From: an uncultured bacterium
GTDB taxonomy: Bacteria; Cyanobacteriota; Vampirovibrionia; Gastranaerophilales; Gastranaerophilaceae
DNA: 58,668 nucleotides
Direction of reading: 5' to 3'
NCBI GenBank assembly: GCA_900549855.1
Contig: URPS01000010.1
Span: 1 to 58,668, forward strand
Position 1 is the first letter of the stretch. Every line of letters begins with the position of its first letter. This document shows, piece after piece, positions 1 to 8,871 of this stretch. A model generated the notes under the pieces. It did not search any database. It saw only the letters and a program-made list of their open reading frames with translations, and was not told where the DNA came from. The position numbers were made by a program, and so were the translations under genes.

Positions 1-32
1 AGGGCAAGGAGCCTTATGCACCCTGCCGGAAA

Positions 33-101
33 GTGCAAGATATTTCTTGCACAAATTGTACTCGGTTCACAAAAACAAAATCCGCAGCCTTGCGGCTGCG
101 G
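33..101. other. Two perfect hairpins upstream of pckA
   Basis: GTGCAAGA/TCTTGCAC (33-40/45-52, loop of 4) and CCGCAGCC/GGCTGCGG (82-89/94-101, loop of 4) are perfect inverted repeats. Read on the minus strand the second is followed by a T-rich run, so it could be a terminator for minus-strand transcription. Read on the plus strand, the pair could be the end of a structured leader or of a gene cut by the window edge. Function is unknown. Confidence 0.45.
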
Positions 102-130
102 ACCTTGCAACAAAAAAAGAGGAGAGGAAA

Positions 131-187
131 ATGAAAAAGATGAAGAAATCATATTTGATTTGCCTTTATTGTACCAATCAAATGTGA
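131..187 (+). CDS. Possible 18-aa leader peptide
   Basis: A short frame starts at ATG 131 and stops at TGA 185-187. A strong purine-rich ribosome site (AGGAGAGG, about 120-127) lies just before it. The peptide begins with a lysine-rich stretch and ends with two cysteines. It sits between two hairpins and the pckA promoter. It could be a small leader peptide, but there is no family evidence and it may be chance. Confidence 0.2.
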   Translation: MKKMKKSYLICLYCTNQM

Positions 188-288
188 AGAAAAAAAGTGG
201 ATAATTATTAAGCTGGTATTAAGTTGCGGAGAAAATCTATAAGCTTCGTCTTATATCTTTAAGCGGTAAAAAATTATCGAATTTTTTG

Positions 289-317
289 TTTACATTCTGG
301 ACCTGTTGTGCTAATAT
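289..317 (+). promoter_or_regulatory. Probable sigma-70 promoter of pckA
   Basis: TTTACA (289-294) and TAATAT (312-317) are separated by 17 bases, close to the housekeeping consensus. This gives a leader of about 100 bases before the pckA start. A strong ribosome site, TAGGAGGA, precedes the ATG at 426. Confidence 0.5.
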
Positions 318-425
318 GTATGCGGTGGACCTTGGGAATTTCTTGAGGGTTTACCAAATTGTGTTGAAAACGCGGGTAAAACCGCCCGTTCTTAACGCCA
401 GAAAAAAATCTAGGAGGAACCCAGC

Positions 426-2024
426 ATGGAAACATACGGAATTGAAAAATTTGGTATTATCGGACCAAAAGCAGTTCACAGAAACTGGACACCTGCTCAG
501 TTAACAGAAGCTGCTTTAAGATTAGGTGAAGGCTCTTTGAGCAACACTGGTGCTTTGGTTGTTACAACTGGTAAATACACTGGTCGTTCACCTAAAGATA
601 AATTTATTGTTGATACAGAATCTATCCACAACGATATCGCTTGGGGAAAAGTAAACAGACCTATCAGCAGAGAAAAATTCAATGCTATCAAGGGTAAAAT
701 CGCATCTTACTTACAAAACAGAGAAGTATTTATTTTCGATGGTTTTGCTGGTGCTGACAAAACTTATACTCAAAAATTCAGAGTTATCAACGAATTAGCA
801 AGCCAAAACATGTTCATCCACGAATTGTTAATCAGACCAACTGCTGAAGAATTAGCTAACTACGGTGAACCTGATTACACAATCCTTTGCGCTCCTGGTT
901 TCAAATGTGATCCAGAAGTTGATGGTGTAAATTCAGAAGCTTGTATCGCTATTGACTACGAAGCTCACGAAATCATCATTTGCGGTTCTCAATACTCTGG
1001 TGAAATCAAAAAATCTGTATTCGCAACTATGAACTATGTTATGACTAAGAAAAATGTTCTTCCAATGCACTGTTCAGCTAACATGGACCCTGCAACTGGT
1101 GAAACAGCTGTATTCTTTGGTCTTTCAGGTACTGGTAAAACTACTTTATCAGCAGACCCTAACCGTAAGTTAATCGGTGACGATGAACACGGTTGGTCTC
1201 CAGATGGTGTATTCAACTTTGAAGGCGGTTGCTATGCAAAATGTATTCACCTTTCTGCTGAAAATGAACCAGATATTTACAATGCTATTAAATTCGGTTC
1301 ATTGGTTGAAAACGTTATTATGGACCCAGAAACAAGAGAATTTGATTTTGAAGATGGTTCTTTAACTGAAAATACTCGTGTTGGTTATCCAATCAATTAC
1401 ATCAACAATGCTCAAATTCCTTCTAAGGGCGGAATTCCAAAAGTTGTCATCTTCTTAACAGCTGATGCATTTGGTGTATTGCCTCCAATCTCAAGATTAG
1501 ACAAAAACGCTGCTATGTACCACTTCGTAACTGGCTTCACTTCTAAATTAGCTGGTACTGAAAGAGGTGTTACAGAACCACAACCTACATTCTCAACATT
1601 GTTCGGTGAACCATTCATGCCAATGGATGCTTCAGTATATGCAAAAATGTTAGGTGACAAACTTGACCAATACGGTACTAAAGTTTACTTAGTTAACACT
1701 GGTTGGGCAGGCGGTTCAGCTGCTTCTGGTGCTAAGAGAATGAAATTATCTTACACAAGAGCTATGGTAACTGCTGCATTGAACGGTTCATTTGATTCAA
1801 TTGAATTCAAACACCACGATGTATTCAACGTAGATTACCCTACATCTTGTCCAAACGTTCCAGACGAAATGCTTGATGCTCGTGGAATGTGGTCAGACAA
1901 GAAAGCTTATGACGAAGCTGCTAACAAATTGGCTCAAATGTTTGCTGATAACTTCTCTGCTAAGTATCCAAACATGCCAGCTGAAATCGTTAACGCTGGT
2001 CCTAAAGCAGTTGCTAACGTATAG
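426..2024 (+). CDS. pckA: Phosphoenolpyruvate carboxykinase (ATP)
   Basis: ATP-dependent PEP carboxykinase interconverts oxaloacetate plus ATP with PEP, CO2 and ADP, linking the TCA-cycle pool to gluconeogenesis. In anaerobes it often runs in the CO2-fixing, ATP-forming direction. The 532-residue length is normal for the family. The kinase-1a P-loop GLSGTGKT lies at residues 232-239, followed by the metal-binding GDDEHGW stretch near 251-257. An N-terminal substrate-binding segment with TGRSPKDKF is present. The start follows TAGGAGGA. Codon use favours a restricted set of codons, which suggests high expression. It is a single-gene unit with its own promoter and terminator. The family assignment is secure. 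Confidence 0.97.
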   Translation: METYGIEKFGIIGPKAVHRNWTPAQLTEAALRLGEGSLSNTGALVVTTGKYTGRSPKDKFIVDTESIHNDIAWGKVNRPISREKFNAIKGKIASYLQNREVFIFDGFAGADKTYTQKFRVINELASQNMFIHELLIRPTAEELANYGEPDYTILCAPGFKCDPEVDGVNSEACIAIDYEAHEIIICGSQYSGEIKKSVFATMNYVMTKKNVLPMHCSANMDPATGETAVFFGLSGTGKTTLSADPNRKLIGDDEHGWSPDGVFNFEGGCYAKCIHLSAENEPDIYNAIKFGSLVENVIMDPETREFDFEDGSLTENTRVGYPINYINNAQIPSKGGIPKVVIFLTADAFGVLPPISRLDKNAAMYHFVTGFTSKLAGTERGVTEPQPTFSTLFGEPFMPMDASVYAKMLGDKLDQYGTKVYLVNTGWAGGSAASGAKRMKLSYTRAMVTAALNGSFDSIEFKHHDVFNVDYPTSCPNVPDEMLDARGMWSDKKAYDEAANKLAQMFADNFSAKYPNMPAEIVNAGPKAVANV

Positions 2025-2064
2025 TTTGATATATTGCAGATTTGAGTTTAACTCATTTTATAAA

Positions 2065-2096
2065 AACGAGGATAACCGTTTGGTTGTCCTCGTTTT
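2065..2096 (+). terminator. Intrinsic terminator after pckA
   Basis: A 13-bp stem (AACGAGGATAACC with GGTTGTCCTCGTT, one G-T pair) with a 4-base loop is followed by a short T-run, 40 bases after the pckA stop codon. Confidence 0.8.
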
Positions 2097-2139
2097 GTAT
2101 AGTAAATTAACTCGTAAGGAATAATCTATAACTTTACAC

Positions 2140-2182
2140 CGAGTCATCCTGAGCGCAATTAGCGTGAAGGATCCAGCTGTTT
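2140..2182. repeat. REP-like interspersed repeat fragment
   Basis: The motif TCATCCTGAGCG followed by GTGAAGGATCC resembles a very common dispersed repeat of bacterial intergenic regions. It sits between two convergent terminators. I see only one copy in this window, so the assignment rests on general resemblance. Confidence 0.3.
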
Positions 2183-2209
2183 AATATTTTTTATTTTGAG
2201 TGTTTTAAA

Positions 2210-2248
2210 CAAAAACACAGGAAAATCTTACAAGATTTTCCTGTGTTC
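2210..2248 (-). terminator. Intrinsic terminator after gatB
   Basis: A long perfect stem (ACACAGGAAAATCTT pairing across a 3-base loop), read on the minus strand, is followed by TTTTTG. It lies 20 bases beyond the gatB stop and ends the minus-strand operon that converges on pckA. Confidence 0.8.
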
Positions 2249-2266
2249 AGATTTTATAAAAATTAT

Positions 2267-3715
2267 TTAAGCTTCCAAAATCTGTCTAACAAGTTCATTA
2301 ACAGTTTTAGGATTAGCTCTTCCTTTTGTTTCTTTCATAACTTGACCAACAAAGAAGCCTAACAAGTTTGTTTTACCGTTTTTGTAAGCCTCGATTTCTT
2401 TAGGGTGAGCTAATACAATTTTTTCAACAATAGCTTTGATAGCGCCTTCGTCAGAAATTTGGCTCAAGCCTTTCTTTTCAACGATAGCAGAAGCCTTGTC
2501 ACCATTTGTAAGCATATCTTCTACAAGAATTTGTTTACCGATGTTGTTAGAAATTGTTCCTTTTTCAATCAAGCTGATTAATTCAGCAAGGTTTTCAGGT
2601 GTTAATTTTGTTTCAGTAATTTCTATTTTGTTTTCTTTTAAGTATGCTGCAATTTCACCCATAATGAAGTTTACAGCAATTTTAGCATTAGCGCCTAATT
2701 CCAATACTTTATCAAAGAATAATGCTAAAGGCATTTGCTCAACAATAACGCAAGCATCATATTCGCTCAAACCAATGCTCATATATCTTTGACGTTTTGC
2801 TTCAGGTAATTCAGGCATTTTTGCTCTGATTTCTTCAACCCATTCTCTTGAAATTTCAAGTGGCATCAAATCCGGTTCAGGGAAGTATCTGTAATCGTGC
2901 GCATCTTCCTTGCCTCTCATAGAGCGAGTTTCTTTCAAGCCATCATCCCAAAGTCTTGTTTCTTGAACAACTTGTCCGCCTTCTTCTACGATTTCGATTT
3001 GTCTGTCAATTTCATATTCAATAGCTCTTTGCAATGCAGAAAAGCTGTTAACGTTCTTGATTTCAGCTCTTGTGCCAAATTCTTTAGAACCTTTTGGCAT
3101 AATAGAAATGTTAGCATCACATCTCATTGAACCTTCTTCTAAGTTACCGTCACATACACCTAAATATCTAACGATATCACGAAGTTCTTCCATATAGTTT
3201 CTAGCTTCTTCACTTGATCTCATATCAGGCTCTGAAACGATTTCCAAAAGTGGAGTTCCAGCTCTGTTTAAATCAACTAGAGAATAAGTCGCACCGTTAA
3301 TACCTGCAGCACCTACGTGAACTAGTTTTCCGGCATCTTCTTCTAAGTGCGCTCTTGTAATACCGATTCTTTTACCTTTTACGTCAATGTAACCATTTAC
3401 GCAAATTGGCTCATCATATTGTGAAATCTGATATCCTTTTGGAAGGTCAGGATAGAAGTATTGTTTTCTATCGAATTTACATCTTGATGGAATGTCGCAA
3501 TGCAAAGCTAAACCAAGCAAGATACCCATATTTACGCATTCTTTATTAAGAACCGGTAATACCCCAGGCATACCCAACGTAATAGGGCTGATTTGTGTAT
3601 TTTGTTCGTTACCGAATTCTGTTGAATCCGGTGCAAATATTTTTGATTTTGTTTTGAGCTGTGCGTGAACTTCCAACCCAATTACAACTTCATACTTATC
3701 TCTTAAATCTGTCAT
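2267..3715 (-). CDS. gatB: Asp/Glu-tRNA amidotransferase subunit B
   Basis: GatB is the transamidation and tRNA-binding subunit of GatCAB, which converts Glu-tRNA(Gln) and/or Asp-tRNA(Asn) to the amidated forms in bacteria lacking the matching synthetases. The 482-residue length is typical. The N-terminal VIGLEVHAQL motif, the family signature SMRCDANISI and the DYRYFPEPDL motif are all visible, and the C-terminal helical YqeY-like tail is present. It is the last gene of a minus-strand series with the methyltransferase, glycosyltransferase and yraN. gatA and gatC are not in the window. A GAGG ribosome site lies about 10 bases before the ATG. Confidence 0.97.
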   Translation of the reverse strand: MTDLRDKYEVVIGLEVHAQLKTKSKIFAPDSTEFGNEQNTQISPITLGMPGVLPVLNKECVNMGILLGLALHCDIPSRCKFDRKQYFYPDLPKGYQISQYDEPICVNGYIDVKGKRIGITRAHLEEDAGKLVHVGAAGINGATYSLVDLNRAGTPLLEIVSEPDMRSSEEARNYMEELRDIVRYLGVCDGNLEEGSMRCDANISIMPKGSKEFGTRAEIKNVNSFSALQRAIEYEIDRQIEIVEEGGQVVQETRLWDDGLKETRSMRGKEDAHDYRYFPEPDLMPLEISREWVEEIRAKMPELPEAKRQRYMSIGLSEYDACVIVEQMPLALFFDKVLELGANAKIAVNFIMGEIAAYLKENKIEITETKLTPENLAELISLIEKGTISNNIGKQILVEDMLTNGDKASAIVEKKGLSQISDEGAIKAIVEKIVLAHPKEIEAYKNGKTNLLGFFVGQVMKETKGRANPKTVNELVRQILEA

Positions 3716-3749
3716 AATTTTTTTATCCTCACTATATAGTTTAATTTTA

Positions 3750-4100
3750 TCATAAAGATACGTTTTTTAAATGTTCAATCTTTAATTCCGGTCGCAAAAT
3801 AATTGAAATTGCATCTATGCGAAATTTTTTAAAACCTTTATTTTCTTGCAAATATAAAAAAGCGCCTTGTTTCATATGCTTGTATTTTTCTTTTGTTATT
3901 GCACCGAGTGGAGAGCCGCAAATATTCGTCTTTCTTGTTTTAACTTCTACAAAAACAATAATACCTTTCTCCTCTGCTATTATATCTATCTCACATGTTT
4001 TTGAAAAACGTTTATTTGTTTCAATTATTTTGAAACCATGTTTTTCCAAATACTTACGAGCAATTTCTTCGCCGTTTTTACCGATTGATATATTCGTCAT
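3750..4100 (-). CDS. yraN: YraN family (UPF0102) predicted endonuclease
   Basis: This 116-residue protein belongs to the small YraN/UPF0102 family, a restriction-endonuclease-like fold related to Holliday-junction resolvases; its exact role is not established. Visible features are the N-terminal GxxGEEIARKYLEKHGF helix and the nuclease core CEIDIIAEEKG...VFVEVKTR, carrying the acidic residues and Lys of a PD-(D/E)xK site. The length is typical. It lies 34 bases before gatB and 16 bases after the glycosyltransferase gene, so all three probably share a transcript. Confidence 0.9.
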   Translation of the reverse strand: MTNISIGKNGEEIARKYLEKHGFKIIETNKRFSKTCEIDIIAEEKGIIVFVEVKTRKTNICGSPLGAITKEKYKHMKQGAFLYLQENKGFKKFRIDAISIILRPELKIEHLKNVSL

Positions 4101-4116
4101 AAATTTATTCTAACAT

Positions 4117-5583
4117 CTATCTTTCTATATACAAAAGATAAGAATCTCTTTCTTTATAGTATTGTTTTACATTTTCTGTTTTAGCCCAGCTTAATACCAA
4201 TGGGAAAATTTGCGCCTTTGCATAATCTTTTACCATATATATCCAATAACCATGCCCTTTTTCTAATGAATTTAAATAAGAAATTGCTTTACTTTCATCG
4301 CTTTTACGCACAAGCATTTCATAAACATTATCCGAGAAAAAATCATTTTTGCCGGAATAAAACAAATAACTGGCAGCAGATGCGTTATTAACAAGAATTA
4401 TGTCTTTTTGAGGATTATAATATTCTTTAATAATCTTCACTAATTTATCCGGAGAATATTTAACAAAATACTCTGATGATGCAATATTTTTTAAGTATGC
4501 TAGATTATAGCTGCAATAGTTCATTAAAGTTAGCATAATCATAAGCGGTAAAACTATTTTATTACGAATTTCTAAGGGTTTTAAAGTTAATAACAAAACT
4601 ACCGGTAGGAAATAAAGTCCAACTCTGTTTGCAAACGGATAAATTTTAAAAAGTGCAGCAACAAGAACAAAAATAAACATACAGATTAAAAAGAATCCTT
4701 GTGTATTTTTCTTTTTTGCATAAGCCAAAATTCCGGTAAAAAATAAAATAACAGTTATCAACGTCAAAGAATTAGGATAAAAATAGAATTTAAAATTCAA
4801 AACAAGAAGTCTGATAAGCTCTTTGAGTGAAAAATTCCAGAATCCATCGCTCCAGTATTCAGGAAAAACTGCATTCATATTTATTGATGATTGCTTCAAA
4901 TCAAAATAATAAAATAATCCTAAGACGATGCAAAACGGTATTATACAAGCTAAAATTTTCTTAATAGATATTTTGTTTTTAATATTTGTATATATATTTA
5001 AAGCAAAAAAAGTTCCAATAAAAAATACTGATGGAATTGAAAACAGCGGAAGCAAAGCTAACGCAGTAATCAGCAAAAACAATTGTTTTTTACTTAGCTC
5101 TTCAAGTTTGAGTTTCGGTAAGATAAGCAAGCAAAGTAAAGACACAAATATGTCTGTCGAATATTGTTTAAATGTCGTTGCAAAAGAAATTAACGTTTCA
5201 TTTATAGAAAAAATAAAGCAGCCGAACAATATTACCCATTTATTTTGAAGATAGTTTTTACACAGTTTATAAAATAAAAATATGGAGGTAAGACCGGCAA
5301 GATACGGAATAGTTTTTAGAGCAAGTTCCTGATAACCAAAAATTTTCGTTATTCCAAATGATAATAATGTGAAAAGCGGTGGTGCAGATTGCGCGTCAGA
5401 TAATGGTAAAAAGAAATCTTTAAAATGATGAATTTCCAGCAATGATAGAGCAAGTCTACATTCATCATCTTCAAAAACACTTTTTGCCAAAAATAATTTA
5501 GTTCTCAAAAAAATGCCCAATAAAAAGATTAAACAAAGTAAAACATAATAAATGACATTTTTATTTGTGATTTTTTTTAGCAT
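4117..5583 (-). CDS. GT39-like membrane glycosyltransferase
   Basis: This 488-residue, strongly hydrophobic protein has about ten or more predicted membrane spans. The first is at residues 10-28, and a first periplasmic loop carries an acidic cluster (EDDE, near 38-41) followed by QSAPPLF. This is the layout of GT-C fold enzymes of the GT39/ArnT/PMT class, which move sugars from a polyprenyl-phosphate carrier to lipid, glycan or protein acceptors outside the membrane. The acceptor is unknown. It starts 3 bases after the methyltransferase stop codon, so translation is probably coupled and the two likely act on the same glycolipid or glycan. Confidence 0.75.
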   Translation of the reverse strand: MLKKITNKNVIYYVLLCLIFLLGIFLRTKLFLAKSVFEDDECRLALSLLEIHHFKDFFLPLSDAQSAPPLFTLLSFGITKIFGYQELALKTIPYLAGLTSIFLFYKLCKNYLQNKWVILFGCFIFSINETLISFATTFKQYSTDIFVSLLCLLILPKLKLEELSKKQLFLLITALALLPLFSIPSVFFIGTFFALNIYTNIKNKISIKKILACIIPFCIVLGLFYYFDLKQSSINMNAVFPEYWSDGFWNFSLKELIRLLVLNFKFYFYPNSLTLITVILFFTGILAYAKKKNTQGFFLICMFIFVLVAALFKIYPFANRVGLYFLPVVLLLTLKPLEIRNKIVLPLMIMLTLMNYCSYNLAYLKNIASSEYFVKYSPDKLVKIIKEYYNPQKDIILVNNASAASYLFYSGKNDFFSDNVYEMLVRKSDESKAISYLNSLEKGHGYWIYMVKDYAKAQIFPLVLSWAKTENVKQYYKERDSYLLYIER

Positions 5584-5586
5584 AAA

Positions 5587-6273
5587 CTAATCCTTAGATA
5601 AAACCATTACAATATTTTTGCCAAAATACTTATTAAAAATTTTGTCAAAAATTAAAGTTAGTGGAAATATAATTTTGTCATACATATTGATTGAATATTT
5701 CGAAATTTGCCCATTTCTATTAAAAATTTTATAAACAAGCGCTAAACAGAAACCAAGACTATCAAAATATTTGTAGCTATTTATCGTAAATCCGCAGCCT
5801 TCTACAAGCTCCTTTGCGATTGATAAATCATATCTTCTACAATGTCCTAAACGCTTGTCAAAAGATGAATATAAGCAAGAAAAAGCCGGTACGAAAAAAA
5901 GAAATTTTCCACCTTGTCTAAGCTTGTTATAAATATTTTTCATCTGCTCTTTGTCATTTTTTATATGTTCAAAAACATTAAACGAAATAAACATGTCTAC
6001 AGAGCTATCATCTAAATATGCTAAATCCTCATGAGCATTTAGTCCTCTATTTTGTATAACTTGGCGTTGTTCGTCATCCAGTTCTATACATTCAATATTA
6101 AAACCTTTTTGAGCAAGGATTTCTGAAATAGTACCTATTCCGGCACCAAAATCAACAATTTTTACATTCTTATCTTTAACAAGTTCTTCGCATAAACTTG
6201 AAAGGTAATTGTTATATTGCTTTGCGGATTTCATCAAATCAAGTACATCGCTTCCGCTGTATTTTTCGCCCAA
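5587..6273 (-). CDS. SAM-dependent class I methyltransferase
   Basis: This 228-residue class I methyltransferase has the SAM-binding loop VDFGAGIGTIS (residues about 40-50), the acidic end of strand 2 in ECIELD, and motif IV SFNVFEHI. The C-terminal half is of the type often found beside glycosyltransferases. The substrate is unknown. The start is TTG at 6271-6273, supported by a GAGGG site 5-6 bases upstream; the upstream ATGs are out of frame. It is the first gene of the minus-strand operon and has a good promoter upstream. Confidence 0.8.
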   Translation of the reverse strand: MGEKYSGSDVLDLMKSAKQYNNYLSSLCEELVKDKNVKIVDFGAGIGTISEILAQKGFNIECIELDDEQRQVIQNRGLNAHEDLAYLDDSSVDMFISFNVFEHIKNDKEQMKNIYNKLRQGGKFLFFVPAFSCLYSSFDKRLGHCRRYDLSIAKELVEGCGFTINSYKYFDSLGFCLALVYKIFNRNGQISKYSINMYDKIIFPLTLIFDKIFNKYFGKNIVMVLSKD

Positions 6274-6318
6274 AAAGCCCTCATTTCGTTATTCATAAAG
6301 TGTTATAATATGGTATTG

Positions 6319-6346
6319 ATTATACTCTTTAACTGTTCAAAATCAA
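6319..6346 (-). promoter_or_regulatory. Promoter of methyltransferase-gatB operon
   Basis: Read on the minus strand, TTGATT (6346-6341) and TATAAT (6324-6319) are separated by 16 bases. The 162-base gap also serves the divergent agmatinase gene, where a TATAAT occurs on the plus strand at 6398-6403 without a clear -35 box. Confidence 0.5.
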
Positions 6347-6435
6347 GGTAGAAAGAGTTTATATGAAAATCCGGATTTTTAGTACAAACTTTTGAGATAT
6401 AATAATTTTAATAGTATTAGAAAAAGGAGAAAATT

Positions 6436-7272
6436 ATGTTAACAGGACCGTTTTTGGATAGAAATTGGATGGGACAAAATGAAGATTATAAAACTTCAAA
6501 CATTGTAATGCTTGGAATGCCTTTTGACGGTACTGTTTCATATCGCCCAGGTTCACGCTTTGCACCGGAGCAAATTAGATTAGCAAGTTGGGGATTGGAA
6601 GAATACTCTCCATATTTTGATAAGCATTTGGAAGATTGTAATTTCCACGATGCAGGTGATTTAGAATTTCCTCTTGGAAACACAGAAAAATCGCTTGAAG
6701 TGATTAAAAATAACGTAGAAGAAATTTATCGTGACGGTAAAAGAGTTTTTGGTATTGGTGGCGAACACTTGGTAACATTACCGGAAATTCAAGCTGTGTC
6801 AAAATATGTGGACAATCTTGCAATTGTTCACTTTGACGCACATACGGATTTAAGAGAAGAATATTTGGGTGAACCATTGTCACACTCTGCAGTAATCAGA
6901 CATTCTGCTGAAATTGTTGGATTTGAAAATCTAAAGCAAATTGGTATCCGCTCCGGCATGAAAGAAGAATTCGAATTAATGAAAAAATATGGAACGTTGA
7001 TTCATGAGCATTCAGAATTGGATTGTTTCAAAAACAAAAATATTTTTGTTACAGTAGATTTAGATGTATTAGATACCTCTATAATGCCGGGGACTGGTAC
7101 TCCGGAAGTAGGCGGACTGAATTTTAACCAATTAGTTGATTGGTTTAAGTATTTATCAAACTTCAATATTATTGGCGCAGATGTTGTAGAACTTGCACCG
7201 GATTATGATGCAAGTGGCGCTTCTACCGCTGTAGCTACAAAGGTTATTAGAGAATTATTAATGGCAATGTAG
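6436..7272 (+). CDS. speB: Agmatinase (ureohydrolase family)
   Basis: Agmatinase hydrolyses agmatine to putrescine and urea using two Mn ions. The 278-residue protein has the ureohydrolase core: GGEHLVTLP (first metal His), the FDAHTDLR motif near residues 133-140 and VDLDVLDTS near 206 (second metal-binding Asp pair). The GTGTPEVGGL loop is typical of the family. Absence of the arginase-specific residues cannot be judged with certainty, but agmatinase is the usual family member at this length. An AAAAGGAG site lies before the ATG. It is followed after 9 bases by nth. Confidence 0.9.
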   Translation: MLTGPFLDRNWMGQNEDYKTSNIVMLGMPFDGTVSYRPGSRFAPEQIRLASWGLEEYSPYFDKHLEDCNFHDAGDLEFPLGNTEKSLEVIKNNVEEIYRDGKRVFGIGGEHLVTLPEIQAVSKYVDNLAIVHFDAHTDLREEYLGEPLSHSAVIRHSAEIVGFENLKQIGIRSGMKEEFELMKKYGTLIHEHSELDCFKNKNIFVTVDLDVLDTSIMPGTGTPEVGGLNFNQLVDWFKYLSNFNIIGADVVELAPDYDASGASTAVATKVIRELLMAM

Positions 7273-7281
7273 GTCATAATT

Positions 7282-7905
7282 ATGATTGATGAAATTGTTT
7301 CAACTCTAAAAGAAGCAAAACAACCTCAAAGTGAATTTGTAAAGTTGATGGATTCTTTTAATAATCCATATTTGGTACTAATTGCTTGTATTTTGAGTTT
7401 GAGGACGAATGACAGAACTACTTATCCGGCGACTTTGCGAATGTTAGAATTAGCTAAAACTCCCAAGGCAATGAAAAATGTTAAGGTTGAAGATTTAGCA
7501 AAAGCAATTTATCCGGTGGGATTTTATGAAAACAAGGCAAAACAGATAATCGAATTGTCACGACAAATTGATGAAGAATTAGATGGTAAAGTTCCTGATA
7601 CCATCGAGGAATTGGTTAAATTTAATGGTGTTGGCAGAAAGACCGCCAATCTTGTTTTATCACAAGGATTTAATAAACCGGCAATATGTGTGGATGTACA
7701 CGTACATAGAATTTTCAACCGATTAGGTTATGTTTGCACAAAGAATCCGGAAGAAACAGAATTTGCCCTAAGAGAAAAATTGCCTCAAAAATATTGGATA
7801 GATATTAATACTCTTATGGTTACGCATGGGCAAAATATTTGTAAGCCGACTAAACCAAAGTGTTCTGAATGTCCGATTGCTAACTACTGTGCAAAAATAT
7901 TATGA
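7282..7905 (+). CDS. nth: Endonuclease III
   Basis: This DNA glycosylase/AP lyase removes oxidised pyrimidines in base-excision repair. The 207-residue length is standard. The helix-hairpin-helix is GVGRKTANLVL (residues about 116-126, with the catalytic Lys) and the catalytic Asp is in VDVHVHR (about 138). The C-terminal 4Fe-4S cluster has the canonical C-x6-C-x2-C-x5-C spacing (CKPTKPKCSECPIANYC). It directly follows speB with a 9-base gap and is probably co-transcribed. Confidence 0.97.
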   Translation: MIDEIVSTLKEAKQPQSEFVKLMDSFNNPYLVLIACILSLRTNDRTTYPATLRMLELAKTPKAMKNVKVEDLAKAIYPVGFYENKAKQIIELSRQIDEELDGKVPDTIEELVKFNGVGRKTANLVLSQGFNKPAICVDVHVHRIFNRLGYVCTKNPEETEFALREKLPQKYWIDINTLMVTHGQNICKPTKPKCSECPIANYCAKIL

Positions 7906-7954
7906 TATGTTATAATAGTCACATTGATGAGTGTTTAAAGAGAGTGAGTTCGTA

Positions 7955-8575
7955 ATGACTGAACAAATTAATTGTCCGTTTTGTGGTAATTTAATAGATA
8001 GAAATGCAATAAAATGTAAAAATTGTGATGCTTTATTCAAAGAACCGGAATTACCTAACATAAAGTTTAAAGAACTTGCTCCGTTTTTAGTAATTGATAT
8101 TTTAACAATCGGTTTCTTTTCTACAATATGGTTTTTTATTAATGGAAAAGCTATAAATAGTCTGGTCGAAAATAACAACAAAAAAGATATGATAAAACTT
8201 AATTGGTTATTCCTTTTGCTTACAGTTAATGGCGGTTTTTATCTCTTTTTCTTCTTTAAGCACGCAGCATTTTTGATTTTATTTTCGATTTTGCAATGCA
8301 TAATCTATGTGGCTTTAACTTATAGAGTATTGAGAATAATACAAAAATACACTTCTCAATTGTACAATGTGGATATTGCATTCAACCCTTGTTATTTAGT
8401 ATTTTTCAATATAATTTATTTAATCCATTTTATTGAAACTTACCAAAACAGAGTATTCCACACTCATGAGTATTTTGATTGGAAATCACCGCAAGCAATT
8501 TTCTTAATAATCCTTTTGGTTTTAATAATTTTCTTCTTGCGTTTTTATAATGAAATGTTTTTATTGTTAAATTAA
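7955..8575 (+). CDS. Zinc-ribbon multi-pass membrane protein
   Basis: I place the start at ATG 7955 (MTEQINC...) because the longer frame depends on a weaker GTG. The N-terminus has a zinc ribbon (CPFC ... CKNC). It is followed by about five hydrophobic segments separated by short loops, giving about 206 residues. This layout resembles DUF4234-like or zinc-ribbon membrane proteins of unknown function. The hydrophobic part is AT-rich. Its 3' end overlaps by 4 bases the convergent mntA gene. The function is unknown. Confidence 0.65.
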   Translation: MTEQINCPFCGNLIDRNAIKCKNCDALFKEPELPNIKFKELAPFLVIDILTIGFFSTIWFFINGKAINSLVENNNKKDMIKLNWLFLLLTVNGGFYLFFFFKHAAFLILFSILQCIIYVALTYRVLRIIQKYTSQLYNVDIAFNPCYLVFFNIIYLIHFIETYQNRVFHTHEYFDWKSPQAIFLIILLVLIIFFLRFYNEMFLLLN

Positions 8576-8871
8576 TCAAAAAGTTTGATATACTCTTTTT
8601 TAATTTCTTCTTGGAAATAAGAAGGTAGTTTGTCAAACTCATTAATATCAATTAAAAATGGAATATCGCTGTTATTAAGCAATGTCCGTAATTCTATAAT
8701 ATTTTTGGTACCATCATTAAAGTTTTTTACAACCAAATCCAAATCGCTTCCGGAATGGCAATCATTTTTAATTCGGCTGCCGTAAGCCCAAATTTCTGCA
8801 TTAGGACAATAATTATTGAAAATATCTTTTAACTCATTCAAGTATTCTTCTTTAATACTAAGCATTTTCAA
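8572..8871 (-). CDS. mntA: MntA-like nucleotidyltransferase antitoxin
   Basis: This 99-residue minimal nucleotidyltransferase has the family's active site: GSR (residues 31-33) followed ten residues on by SDLDL (42-46). In the HEPN/MNT (type VII) toxin-antitoxin systems this enzyme neutralises the HEPN toxin by adding AMP to a tyrosine. It overlaps the upstream hepT by 14 bases, so they are translated together. The alternative start at the third codon (8865) is possible. Confidence 0.85.
   Translation of the reverse strand: MKMLSIKEEYLNELKDIFNNYCPNAEIWAYGSRIKNDCHSGSDLDLVVKNFNDGTKNIIELRTLLNNSDIPFLIDINEFDKLPSYFQEEIKKEYIKLFD

Noticed and set aside
16..204. 62-residue frame at the left end
   Set aside because: It runs through both hairpins and has a low-complexity Lys/Glu end; nothing supports it as a gene.
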